64,000 nt of DNA from JBMYRH01 sp049602155 (GTDB lineage: Bacteria; Myxococcota_A; UBA9042; PHBI01; JBMYRH01). The position numbers were made by a program, and so were the translations under genes. The notes below the pieces were generated by a model, which was given only the letters and a program-made list of their open reading frames with translations, did not search any database and was not told the DNA's origin. The stretch spans positions 7,007 through 71,006 of the forward strand of contig JBMYRH010000028.1 in assembly GCA_049602155.1 (NCBI GenBank), read 5' to 3'. Of the stretch, positions 32,979 to 41,174 are shown in pieces (within the stretch, counting starts at the first letter, position 1; the number at the start of each line of letters is the position of its first letter).

Positions 32979-34382
32979 TTAGCGATTGGAGCGAGGGCTC
33001 CCCAGCGTTCGGGCTCGGAATGCCTTCCCCTTGATTGGGGCCCGGTTCAGGAGGTTCACCACAGCGCGTGCATGGGCGTTCTCTACTGCGATGAAGCTGT
33101 GAGTATCGACGATGTCGATCTTGCCGACAGCGCCCCCTGGGATGTGCCCATTGGCGGTGATCGCACCCAAGAGGTCTCCAGGTCGGAGGCGGCTCTTACG
33201 GCCACCGTTGAGCTCGATCGTGGTCATCAACGGCATCAGGGCGCTCTGGTGTCCCTGCTGTGTCGGCGCCTCGACCTCGACGATCTCACCGTCGGGTCGC
33301 AGCCCTTGGACCGCTCGCAGCCGGCCCTCTTCTCGCGCGGTGACCAGGCTGATGGCGATACCCTCTTTGCCCGCTCGACCCGTGCGACCGATCCGATGGA
33401 CATAGACCTCGGGTTGCTCGGAGAGCTCGTAATTAAAGACCGCGTCGACATCACGCACGTCGAGGCCCCGAGCGGCGACATCAGTCGCGACCAACACCGT
33501 GGCGCTCTGATTCGAAAAACGGACCAGGGCTCGCACGCGCTCCGGTTGCTCTAAATCCCCGTGCATGGCGATGGCGGCCACGCTCTCGTGCTGGAGCGAC
33601 TCAGCGACCTGCGCGCAGTCGTTCTTCGTATTACAGAACACGATGTTGAGCCGCCCCCCCCATTGGTAGAGCGCTCCTAAGAGGACCTGATAGCGGTTAT
33701 CGCGCGTCACGGCGCACCAGGACTGACGGATCTTTGCCGGCGCTTCGTCCTCGGTGACATCGACACTCACAGGGTCCTGTTGAACCCGAGCGCTCATCTC
33801 CTTGATGCCCTTTGGGTAGGTCGCCGAGAAGAGCAAGGTCTGTCGGAGGGTGGGCACATGACTCAGGATCGTCTCGATGTCCTCGGTGAACCCCATGTCG
33901 AGCATGCGGTCGGCTTCATCGAGCACCACGGCGCTGACGTTCTCCAGCCGCAGGGTTCGCTTCCTGAGGTGCTTAAGGATGCGCCCCGGGGTGCCGACAA
34001 TGATGTGAGCGTTGTGCTGGAGAGAGCCCACTTGAGGTCCAAATGGGACCCCACCACACAGGGACAGCACTTTGGTGTTCTGCACGGTCCTCGCGAGCCG
34101 TCGGAGCTCCTTGGCGACCTGGTCGGCGAGCTCCCGAGTCGGGCAGAGTACCAGCGATTGAACCCGGAACGAGGTCGGCTCCAGCCGGTTTAAGAGGGCA
34201 AGGCCGAAGGCAGCCGTCTTGCCGCTCCCCGTCTTCGCCCGGACCAAGGCATCTCGACCCGCCAACACAACGGGGAGGGATTCGCCTTGGACGAGGGTCA
34301 TCTGGTGATACCCGAGCTCTCTCAGGTTCGCCAACAAGGCGGGCTTGAGCGGAAGACTATCGAACTGTGTCGCATCGGACAT
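32979..34382 (-). CDS. dbpA: DEAD-box ATP-dependent RNA helicase, DbpA type
   Basis: 467 residues from the ATG at 34382, with GGAGG about 11 bases upstream; the longer frame to 34517 is not needed. All helicase motifs are visible: Q-motif FDSLPLKP...YHQMTLVQ, I AKTGSGKT, Ia PTRELA, Ib TPGR, II VLDEADRMLD, III SAT, IV-V MHGDLEQPER and ATDVAARGLD, VI HRIGRTGRAG. The C-terminal ~75 residues (LRPGDLLGAITANGHIPGGAVGKIDIVDTHSFIAVE) are the DbpA RNA-binding domain, which in E. coli targets hairpin 92 of 23S rRNA. It would act in 50S ribosome assembly. Confidence 0.92.
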   Translation of the reverse strand: MSDATQFDSLPLKPALLANLRELGYHQMTLVQGESLPVVLAGRDALVRAKTGSGKTAAFGLALLNRLEPTSFRVQSLVLCPTRELADQVAKELRRLARTVQNTKVLSLCGGVPFGPQVGSLQHNAHIIVGTPGRILKHLRKRTLRLENVSAVVLDEADRMLDMGFTEDIETILSHVPTLRQTLLFSATYPKGIKEMSARVQQDPVSVDVTEDEAPAKIRQSWCAVTRDNRYQVLLGALYQWGGRLNIVFCNTKNDCAQVAESLQHESVAAIAMHGDLEQPERVRALVRFSNQSATVLVATDVAARGLDVRDVDAVFNYELSEQPEVYVHRIGRTGRAGKEGIAISLVTAREEGRLRAVQGLRPDGEIVEVEAPTQQGHQSALMPLMTTIELNGGRKSRLRPGDLLGAITANGHIPGGAVGKIDIVDTHSFIAVENAHARAVVNLLNRAPIKGKAFRARTLGSPRSNR

Positions 34383-34705
34383 GTGGACGTGAGCCCTCCG
34401 GAAAAACAAACACTCCAGCCCAAGTATCGAGCGCCCGGGCGACAACGCCGTGACCATCAGCAGGGCGCCGCGCGACTGTACCACTGCGGAGTACGCGGTG
34501 CGATTCGACTTGAGCATGGCAGGGGGGGGCGGCAGCCCTGATCTCCAGACGGGGCGTGTCGCGGCAGCCCGATGAGGTTCGGCTGACTGGGCGCCGAGCT
34601 TGGCCCCGCGTCGCCAGCTGTCGAGAGCAAGAGCGGCTTCCGTACGCTCGCCTGACCTGACACTCGCCTCAAGGCTCTCTATGCTGGGTGGGTGTGGAGG
34701 TGACT
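34383..34705. other. Divergent intergenic region
   Basis: 323 bp between dbpA and the nitroreductase gene. Contains GGAGG at 34696-34700 used by the rightward gene. No operator or RNA structure stands out. Confidence 0.35.
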
Positions 34706-35347
34706 GTGATCCCGTTGAACTTTAAACGACACCCGGCAGCAGACATTCGCGAGGCGGCGGCCACGTGGAAGCGGCGCCTTCAGACGCGGCGCAGTGTCCG
34801 CCACTTCTCCTCGGAGCCGATCCCGATCCGTGCCGTCGAAGACATCATTCACGCGGCAGCCTCCGCGCCCAGCGGCGCTCACAAACAGCCCTGGACCTTC
34901 GTCCTGGTGACCGAGCCCGCGCTGAAGGCCAAGATCCGTGAAGCCGCTGAAGAAGAAGAGCGGGCGTTCTACGGAGGGCGCGCTGGGGAGCGTTGGCTCA
35001 AGGACCTCGAGGCCTTCGAGACCGACTGGCAAAAACCCTTCCTGGAGGAGGCGCCGGCGCTCATCGCGGTGTTCGCGCAGCGTCACGGTGAGGGCCGCGA
35101 GGACCGCCACTACTACGTCAACGAGTCGGTGGGCATCGCTGTAGGCTTCCTCTTGGCAGGCTTACATCACGCTGGCCTCGCGACGCTCACCCACACGCCA
35201 AGCCCGATGAAGTTCCTCGCTGAGGTGCTGGGGCGACCCGCCAGCGAGCGGGCCTACCTGCTCATCCCGGTAGGCTTTCCGACCGATGATTGCCAGGTGC
35301 CTGACCTTGAACGGAAGCCGCTCGATGAGGTCTTGGTGCGGCGCTAG
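34706..35347 (+). CDS. Flavin nitroreductase, iodotyrosine deiodinase-like
   Basis: 213 residues from a GTG at 34706, chosen because GGAGG ends 5 bases upstream; GTG codons at 34688, 34694 and 34700 are in-frame alternatives. RRSVRHFSSEPIP and AAASAPSGAHKQPWTFV are the FMN-binding blocks, and NESVGIAVGFLLAGLHHAGLATLTHTPSPM the core of the deiodinase branch. The substrate-lid triad of IYD, Glu-x3-Tyr plus a later Lys, is present in EERAFY and DWQK. The enzyme would reductively dehalogenate halotyrosines or related halophenols, using FMN in the cytoplasm. Confidence 0.85.
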   Translation: MIPLNFKRHPAADIREAAATWKRRLQTRRSVRHFSSEPIPIRAVEDIIHAAASAPSGAHKQPWTFVLVTEPALKAKIREAAEEEERAFYGGRAGERWLKDLEAFETDWQKPFLEEAPALIAVFAQRHGEGREDRHYYVNESVGIAVGFLLAGLHHAGLATLTHTPSPMKFLAEVLGRPASERAYLLIPVGFPTDDCQVPDLERKPLDEVLVRR

Positions 35348-35349
35348 GC

Positions 35350-36210
35350 TCAGGGCTGCCTCGAGGTACCCCAGCACTCGGGTACGATGAAGAAGAGCTG
35401 GTCTGAGGCCCCGTCCAGGCGGCTGAAGAGCAGCGACTCCTCCAAGGGGCCAAGCGCCAGCAGGTCCTGCCCCGTGACGGCCTCTGCTCCATGGGGCGCT
35501 GGTCCAAACCACAGAGGCTTTGTCCTGGGTATCCAGCGCCACTCGGGGTGCTCGGCGACCAAGCGCGAGACGTCGGACTGCCTCAGCCAGCGCCCCTCGG
35601 CCGGCATGGGGCCACCATCGGGGGACACGGGGGGCGAGGACCAGGGGCTAAAGAGGGTGCCCTGCATCATGACGCGGTGTCGGTCGATGTGGGCGATGTT
35701 CAGACGCTCAAGTGTGGCGTTGGCCTCTGGTCGCGACGACAGCGGCAGCTGATGCTCGAGCATATGACGGAGCTTGAGGCCCAATCGGTCCCGACCTGCC
35801 GGGCCCAGCCAGCTGTCCCAGCCGGTGCCGGAGTCGCATTGGAGGTAGAGTTTGTAGGCGAACTCCCAGTGGGTGACCTCGCCGTTGTCATCACGCACGA
35901 CGAGGTCTAGGGCGCCGATGGTGCGCTTGCCCTCAAAGACCTGCACGTCACGCCCGAGGACGGTCCAGCTCAAGCCATGCGTCATGCCCCAGACGACCAA
36001 GGCCTCAAAGGCGAGCCCCAGCTTGTGGGTCGCGAGGGTCTCGGACAAGGCGGGCCACGCACCCCGGCTGTGGTCCAGCAGCGCCGCGAGCCGTGGGTCG
36101 TCCTTGTGCATCAAGGGGGCGGGGCCTCCGGGCAGCCCGTCGACCATCCCGGGGCGCGTCATGACCCAACGAAGGGCCGCGAGCCAGGCCTCTATCGTGT
36201 CCTTGGACAT
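35350..36210 (-). CDS. DUF1853 family protein
   Basis: 286 residues. The family features are visible: RWVMTRPGMVDG near the N-terminus, LGLAFEALVVWGMTHG, and ALDLVVRDDNGEVTHWEFAYKLYLQ, where Asp, Glu and Lys are spaced as in PD-(D/E)xK nucleases, followed by WLGPAGRDRLGLKLRHMLEHQLPLS. DUF1853 proteins are uncharacterised; the nuclease-like core is an inference from the motif. It is convergent with the deiodinase-like gene, with 2 bp between the stop codons, so transcripts probably overlap. Confidence 0.85.
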   Translation of the reverse strand: MSKDTIEAWLAALRWVMTRPGMVDGLPGGPAPLMHKDDPRLAALLDHSRGAWPALSETLATHKLGLAFEALVVWGMTHGLSWTVLGRDVQVFEGKRTIGALDLVVRDDNGEVTHWEFAYKLYLQCDSGTGWDSWLGPAGRDRLGLKLRHMLEHQLPLSSRPEANATLERLNIAHIDRHRVMMQGTLFSPWSSPPVSPDGGPMPAEGRWLRQSDVSRLVAEHPEWRWIPRTKPLWFGPAPHGAEAVTGQDLLALGPLEESLLFSRLDGASDQLFFIVPECWGTSRQP

Positions 36211-36526
36211 CTATCCGCCGACCACGGTGTGCCACCGAGCCTCATGGGTTCGCCTTTCGCGATGTCCTCGTCCTAGGTCGCGCCAATCACACATCTGAAT
36301 TCCCTGAAGTCGGCAGGGGTCATGGCGCCATCATAGACGCGACCATCGTTGACCAAGCAGGAATTACGCCTTCAACGAGGGTTGCCAGCGGCTCGCGGTG
36401 GGCTCGGGGCGGCCGAGGGGGCCAGTCTGGGAGCCTTGACGCTGCGCTCATCGACGCTTGAATTTGAGCACGGGCTGCCACCGATGAGCGCTTTGTCAAA
36501 CGCAGAGGCTGGGGTAGCGTGGGCTC
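36211..36526. other. Divergent intergenic region
   Basis: 316 bp between DUF1853 and the ABC exporter. No supported element beyond the region's expected promoters. Confidence 0.35.
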
Positions 36527-38311
36527 ATGTCCGGCCCTCCCCAAGACGCTCCGCTTCGCCGACTCTTGCACTACGCAGCCCCGTTTCGGAGGCGCATCTG
36601 GCTCGCGACGAGCTGCTCCGTCATCAACAAGGCATTTGACCTCGCCCCCCCATTCCTTATCGGGGTCGCGCTCGACGTCGTGGTCGCACGCGAGGACTCG
36701 TTCCTAGCTCAGCTGGGCGCGCCGGACTTCTCAGCGCAGCTCTGGATCATCGCGCTCCTCACGGTGCTCATCTGGTCCTTGGAGTCCCTCTTTGAGTACT
36801 TCTATCACGTCCTCTGGCGCGGGCTCGCCCAAGACCTTCAGCATCAGCTCCGTATGGACGGCTACAGGCACCTTCAAGGGTTGGAGCTCGCATACTTCGA
36901 GGACCGGAGTACAGGCGGGCTGATGTCGGTGCTCAACGACGACATCAATCAGCTCGAGCGCTTCCTCGACGTGGGCGCCAACGACATCTTGCAGGTCAGC
37001 TTCACCGCGCTGGCGGTGGGGACATCTTTCTTTGTGCTCGTGCCGGAGCTCGCCTGGTTGGCGGTGCTCCCGATCCCGGTGGTGGTCTGGGGCTCCTTCC
37101 GTTTTCAGCGCATCTTGATGCCCCGCTACGCCGATGTGCGTGAACGCGTCGGCCTCTTGAACGGTCAGCTCGCCAACAGCCTCTCGGGGATCGCCACCAT
37201 CAAGAGCTTCACCGCGGAAGACGCCGAGGGTGAGCGCCTCGGCGGGTTGAGCGAGGCGTATCGAGACAGCAACAGAGAGGCCATTCGCCCCAGCGCGGCG
37301 TTCACGCCGCTGATTCGTATGGCGATCATGTTCGGCTTTGTCGCCATCTTGGTGAAGGGAGGCGATATGGTCCTGAGTGGTGGCTTGGCGGCTGGGCTTT
37401 ACGCGACGATGACCTTCCTTACCCAGCGACTGCTCTGGCCGCTGACGCGCCTCGGTCAGACCTTTGACCTCTATCAGCGGGCGATGGCGTCCACGCGCCG
37501 GGTACTTGATTTGCTCGACACGACGTCGAAGTTGCTCAACGGAGAGAGGGCCGTCGCGCCTGATCAGGTGCGAGGAGAGCTCAGCATGAGTCAGGTCGGG
37601 TTCAGCTACGCCGAGGGGCCTCAGGTCCTCCGCGGGCTCAACCTTGAGATGCCCGCGGGTAAGACCACCGCCATCGTTGGACCTACGGGCTCGGGCAAGA
37701 GCACCGTCGTGAAGCTCCTGATGCGCTTCTATGATGCACAGGAAGGCGTCATCACCCTTGACGGTGCGCCGCTGCCGTCGCTCGATATTCATGGGCTTCG
37801 AGGGGCCATCGGGCTCGTGAGCCAGGACGTCTTTCTGTTTCACGGCACCGTCCGTGACAACATCGCATACGGGCGGCCGGGCGCCTCGGACGATGCGGTC
37901 ATCGCCGCCGCCAAGAGCGCTGAAGCGCACGAGTTCATTGAAGGGCTACCGCTGGGCTATGACACCTTGGTGGGTGAGCGCGGTCACAAGCTCTCGGGTG
38001 GACAGAGGCAGCGGGTGTCTATCGCGCGCGCTGTCTTGAAAGACCCACCCATCCTGGTGCTCGATGAGGCCACGTCATCCGTCGACAATGAGACAGAGGC
38101 AGCGATACAGCGTTCCCTAGAGCGCCTTTGTACAGACCGCACCACCATCGTGATTGCGCATCGACTGTCGACGGTGAGGCACGCGGATCGCATCTACGTG
38201 CTCAAAGGGGGAGAGCTCGTCGAGCAAGGCGCGCATGAAGCCCTCATCGCGGAGGACGGCGTGTATGCGCGCCTGTGGCGGGTCCAGACCGGCCTCGCGG
38301 TGGGTGTTTAG
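36527..38311 (+). CDS. ABC exporter (MsbA/lipid A type half-transporter)
   Basis: 594 residues with fused membrane and ATPase domains. Six membrane helices lie in about 20-310 (first at IWLATSCSVINKAFDLAPPFLIGVALDVVV). The nucleotide-binding domain from about 350 has Walker A GPTGSGKST, Q-loop GLVSQDVFLFHGTVRDNIAYG, signature LSGGQRQRVSIARA, Walker B ILVLDEATSSVD and H-loop IVIAHRLSTV. It works as a homodimer or with a partner, exporting lipids or drugs across the inner membrane. No adjacent second half-transporter is seen, so a homodimer is likely. Confidence 0.9.
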   Translation: MSGPPQDAPLRRLLHYAAPFRRRIWLATSCSVINKAFDLAPPFLIGVALDVVVAREDSFLAQLGAPDFSAQLWIIALLTVLIWSLESLFEYFYHVLWRGLAQDLQHQLRMDGYRHLQGLELAYFEDRSTGGLMSVLNDDINQLERFLDVGANDILQVSFTALAVGTSFFVLVPELAWLAVLPIPVVVWGSFRFQRILMPRYADVRERVGLLNGQLANSLSGIATIKSFTAEDAEGERLGGLSEAYRDSNREAIRPSAAFTPLIRMAIMFGFVAILVKGGDMVLSGGLAAGLYATMTFLTQRLLWPLTRLGQTFDLYQRAMASTRRVLDLLDTTSKLLNGERAVAPDQVRGELSMSQVGFSYAEGPQVLRGLNLEMPAGKTTAIVGPTGSGKSTVVKLLMRFYDAQEGVITLDGAPLPSLDIHGLRGAIGLVSQDVFLFHGTVRDNIAYGRPGASDDAVIAAAKSAEAHEFIEGLPLGYDTLVGERGHKLSGGQRQRVSIARAVLKDPPILVLDEATSSVDNETEAAIQRSLERLCTDRTTIVIAHRLSTVRHADRIYVLKGGELVEQGAHEALIAEDGVYARLWRVQTGLAVGV

Positions 38312-38381
38312 CTGATGTGTACCGCTGTGAAGCTCGCCGCGCTCGTAGGCGACCGATTCAGTCTGAGGGCAGGAGGGTCGG

Positions 38382-38675
38382 GTGAGTGACCCCCATGTTC
38401 TGACTGACCAGCGGCGTCGCCGGATGAAGCGAGGCTGGCTCGTCTGCGGTGCAGGTGTCATGGCGGGGGTGGTGTGCCCTATCGCGCTCCATGACCAGCT
38501 GACGCTTCAGGGGGTGTTGGTGCTGCTAGGGTGCACGCTGATCCCTGCCGGGGCCGCGATTGGCTACGCCGTTGCTCAGCAACGCTGTCCTCACTGTGAT
38601 GGATTCGCTCGCGGGATATGGTCCTACGTGAAGTGCCCCCACTGCGACGGGCCTATCCGTGAACTCGGCGCCTGA
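38382..38675 (+). CDS. Small membrane protein with C-terminal zinc ribbon
   Basis: 97 residues from a GTG at 38382, with AGGAGG (38371-38376) 5 bases upstream. A basic N-terminus leads to two hydrophobic helices (WLVCGAGVMAGVVCPIAL and GVLVLLGCTLIPAGAAIGYAVA), then CPHCDG...KCPHCDGPI, a four-Cys zinc ribbon, on the cytoplasmic side if topology follows the positive-inside rule. No family is recognised. It follows the ABC exporter by 70 bp and may share its transcript. Confidence 0.75.
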   Translation: MSDPHVLTDQRRRRMKRGWLVCGAGVMAGVVCPIALHDQLTLQGVLVLLGCTLIPAGAAIGYAVAQQRCPHCDGFARGIWSYVKCPHCDGPIRELGA

Positions 38676-38689
38676 CGACAGGCGCCGAG
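38664..38689 (+). terminator. Strong hairpin overlapping the stop codon
   Basis: CTCGGCGCCTG and CAGGCGCCGAG form a perfect 11-bp GC-rich stem with loop ACGA; the TGA of the zinc-ribbon gene (38673-38675) lies in the stem and loop. There is no T-run, so this is a terminator or 3'-end stabiliser rather than a classical intrinsic terminator. Confidence 0.65.
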
Positions 38690-38720
38690 GCGGCATTGCG
38701 TCATCGCCTGACACGACTCC

Positions 38721-38906
38721 TTAGGCGAAGCGCTCACAGCGCAGGTTTGCGAGCAGCCACAGCTCGACACGTCGGGTGAGCCCCTCCGGGGGGCCTACTT
38801 CGGGTGGCTCCCCCGGGTACTCGATCATGCAAGGGGGCCCGTGTGACCCGCTCCGGAGCTCGTGAGACCTTCCATCACAGTGATCGAGGTACGCGTGGTC
38901 GCTCAC
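38721..38906 (-). CDS. Possible small protein of 61 residues
   Basis: A GTG-initiated frame encoding a Cys-containing, Pro/Gly/Glu-rich peptide with an amphipathic end (RRVELWLLANLRCERF). The ribosome site is weak and no homologue is recognised. It fills an otherwise empty 300-bp stretch and its residue composition looks protein-like, but it may be spurious. Confidence 0.25.
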   Translation of the reverse strand: MSDHAYLDHCDGRSHELRSGSHGPPCMIEYPGEPPEVGPPEGLTRRVELWLLANLRCERFA

Positions 38907-38977
38907 GGCCTGTAGCGGGCTGTGATGCGGACGGCGAGAGCCAAACCGAGGACCAAGAGGGTGACGCGTCAGTCCAC

Positions 38978-39238
38978 CTAGAGCGGGCTAAACGTATACC
39001 GTGTGGGGACGAAATTGTGGTCCTTGAAGATCTCTTGGGTCGAGGGCTTGGCGAGCCAGGCTTGAAGCTTTGGGGGGTCCACGTCGAAGAAGATCTCGAC
39101 GAGGTTTTGGTCGTCCACCTTGGCGAATATGCAGCGCGAGAGGTCGCACCAATCTGCGAACTCGGGCTTCACGACGAGGTAGGCGTTCTCGTAAAAGGCG
39201 TCAGTGCTGTCACAGTGGGCGGTAAGCATCAGGTTCAT
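38978..39238 (-). CDS. Small hypothetical protein, ferredoxin-like fold suspected
   Basis: 86 residues; AAAGGAG lies 8 bases before the ATG, a strong start. The sequence MNLMLTAHCDSTDAFYENA...CIFAKVDDQNLVEIFFDVDPPKLQAWLAKPSTQEIFKDHNFVP, read as segments, alternates beta strand and helix as in dimeric alpha/beta-barrel (DUF3764-like) proteins. No active-site residues are assignable. The function is unknown. Confidence 0.6.
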   Translation of the reverse strand: MNLMLTAHCDSTDAFYENAYLVVKPEFADWCDLSRCIFAKVDDQNLVEIFFDVDPPKLQAWLAKPSTQEIFKDHNFVPTRYTFSPL

Positions 39239-39661
39239 GGCGAGGCTCCTTTAATGCGTGAGGGGGTACGAACTAGCATGCCTTGTGTCGCTCATCTAGC
39301 GTGCGCCAAACCTTTCCACGGATTCCGAGGGGAGGGGCCTCTAAGGGGTGACGCAAGGACCGAGGACCTGCCTCATTGTGGGGCCTAAGGTGTCGTCGAG
39401 CTGTCTCGGTGCGGTGCACTCCCGAGCGACAGAGCCCCAGCTCAATGAGGGTTCAGACGACTCCATGTGGGTCGTTGAGTTAATGAGCCCCTTTGGGGGA
39501 GTGTGGGGTTCTGTCTTGCAAAGATGGGCGTCAATCGTGACAGAGTTATGACCTCTGCGTGACTCAACTGCTGAGTGATCAATGTGTTGTGTCCGAGGGG
39601 AGGACTCGGTTCGTCCCTCTTTGCTCCGTGTTTCAGTGCTTCCCCTGTGTCGAGGCTCCCG
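39239..39661. other. Gene-free 420-bp region
   Basis: Divergent promoter region between the small hypothetical gene and the DUF4876-like lipoprotein gene. It is less GC-rich than its surroundings; no operator palindrome was found. Confidence 0.35.
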
Positions 39662-41032
39662 ATGTTCAATGTCTGCCAGAAGCACCTCGTTTTGTGTATC
39701 ACTGGGCTGCTGCTCGTGGGCTGCTCCGACCTTCACACCACTGTCGAAGGCTCTGCGGACGTCGTCGGCACAGCGGACGTGAACGACACCGTGAGCACAG
39801 CTGATGCAGCAGTTGACAGTGGACCTACGCCACCCGAGGCCGCCGCGCCACCTGTCGCGCCGACCCCCCCTGCGGTTGGTGACCTCCTCATCGAGGAGTT
39901 TTATTACAGTGGTGCCTCGCCCGGAGGCGGTGCCGATCACTACTTCTCCGACCAGTTCATCGAGTTAGTGAACACCACAGACCGCCCGCTGGACGTATCG
40001 GGCGTCATGGTGGCTGATGTCTCTGGGGCGGCCGGCGCGATTAACCCGGGGATGCAGCCGGACAGTTATCGTGAGACCCATCCGGCCCTGGTGGTGATGG
40101 AGTCGGTGTGGCGCATCCCGGAGGGCGTCGCGCTAGCGCCTCAGGGGCGCCTGATTGTGGCTCATGATGGCACCAACCATCAGCCGTTCTCGACCATTGA
40201 CCTGTCCGGAGCGGACTTCGAGGCCTATGTGGCCGAGCATGGGAAAGACGATGACCATCCGACGGTCCAAAACCTGGAGTCCGTGGTCTTCAATGGCGGC
40301 TATGATTGGCTGATGACCGTGTTCGGGCCAAGCGTGGTTGTCCTCGCGCCGGGCACACCGCTGGGCTCGGTGCCTGGGGTCTTCGGGGAGCTCCCCACGG
40401 CTCCGACCTCGGCGGTCCTCGACGGGGTTGAGGCCGTCATGGACGGCGAGTCGGGCGCATTCAAGCGGCTGCCAGACACCGTGGACTCCGGCTTCCTTTG
40501 GGTGTCAGGTACCTACGTGGGTGAGTCCCTGCATCGACGGAAAAATGGCAATTCATGGCAAGACACCAACGACTCGTGGGCAGACTTCGAGGTCGGCCCA
40601 CCCGACCCGGGGGTGGCGCTAGAGGCCGCGGGTGTATTTGCCGAGACTTGGATCGAGCTTGGCACTGGGATGCAGGCTTTCGAGGCGCTCAAAAATGGCG
40701 ACACCATCGAGCTGGTCGCGGGTATTCAGGGCGGCTGGCATGTTGACGTGTCGCTTCGATTCGCTGGCTTCGGCCCTCAAGGTATTCTGTTGAGCTACGA
40801 GGGGTTCGATGCGGTGGGGCAGTCTATCAGCTACGAGACCCAAGCGTTGCTGAGTAACAAGTCCCTGTTGCCCGAAGGCGAGGGGTGGCAGCGTGTCGGT
40901 GATCGGGTTGTCCTCGACATCGTCTCACCTGATGAGGTCGTCGGCGCTGAGGCGGTGCTCCAGGTGACTGCGACGCTCGACGGTCAGGTGTGGTCAGACG
41001 AGCGGACGGTGACCATTGTGGACGCGCAATGA
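39662..41032 (+). CDS. DUF4876-like lipoprotein
   Basis: 456 residues from the ATG at 39662 (GAGG 7 bases upstream). The lipobox LLVGC gives Cys21, then an acidic/Thr/Pro linker. From about 75 the protein reads VGDLLIEEFYYSGASPGGGADHYFSDQFIELVNTTD in pieces, the opening of DUF4876/lamin-tail-like beta-sandwich domains, which are common on the surface of Bacteroidetes and myxobacteria. GESGAFKRLPDTVDSGFLW matches the later part of that family. A second beta-sandwich (about 335-456) follows. It is probably a surface protein; function unknown. Confidence 0.75.
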   Translation: MFNVCQKHLVLCITGLLLVGCSDLHTTVEGSADVVGTADVNDTVSTADAAVDSGPTPPEAAAPPVAPTPPAVGDLLIEEFYYSGASPGGGADHYFSDQFIELVNTTDRPLDVSGVMVADVSGAAGAINPGMQPDSYRETHPALVVMESVWRIPEGVALAPQGRLIVAHDGTNHQPFSTIDLSGADFEAYVAEHGKDDDHPTVQNLESVVFNGGYDWLMTVFGPSVVVLAPGTPLGSVPGVFGELPTAPTSAVLDGVEAVMDGESGAFKRLPDTVDSGFLWVSGTYVGESLHRRKNGNSWQDTNDSWADFEVGPPDPGVALEAAGVFAETWIELGTGMQAFEALKNGDTIELVAGIQGGWHVDVSLRFAGFGPQGILLSYEGFDAVGQSISYETQALLSNKSLLPEGEGWQRVGDRVVLDIVSPDEVVGAEAVLQVTATLDGQVWSDERTVTIVDAQ

Positions 41033-41174
41033 GCAGGGGAGGGGACCGGACCAGCGCGCTCATGCACCCATGATTCGTAGGGAGCTCAGAGGATATCATC
41101 TCGATCGAGAGGCACGCCTGGCAGAGACCACGAGTGCGCGGTGTCCCTTTGAAGGAGCCTCCCTAGGAGCCCGG

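Noticed and set aside
32710..32982. 90-codon plus-strand frame
   Set aside because: Arg/Ser-rich with no start signal; overlaps the end of dbpA.
36731..37930. 399-codon minus-strand frame inside the ABC exporter gene
   Set aside because: His/Arg/Glu-rich shadow of a gene with all ABC motifs intact.
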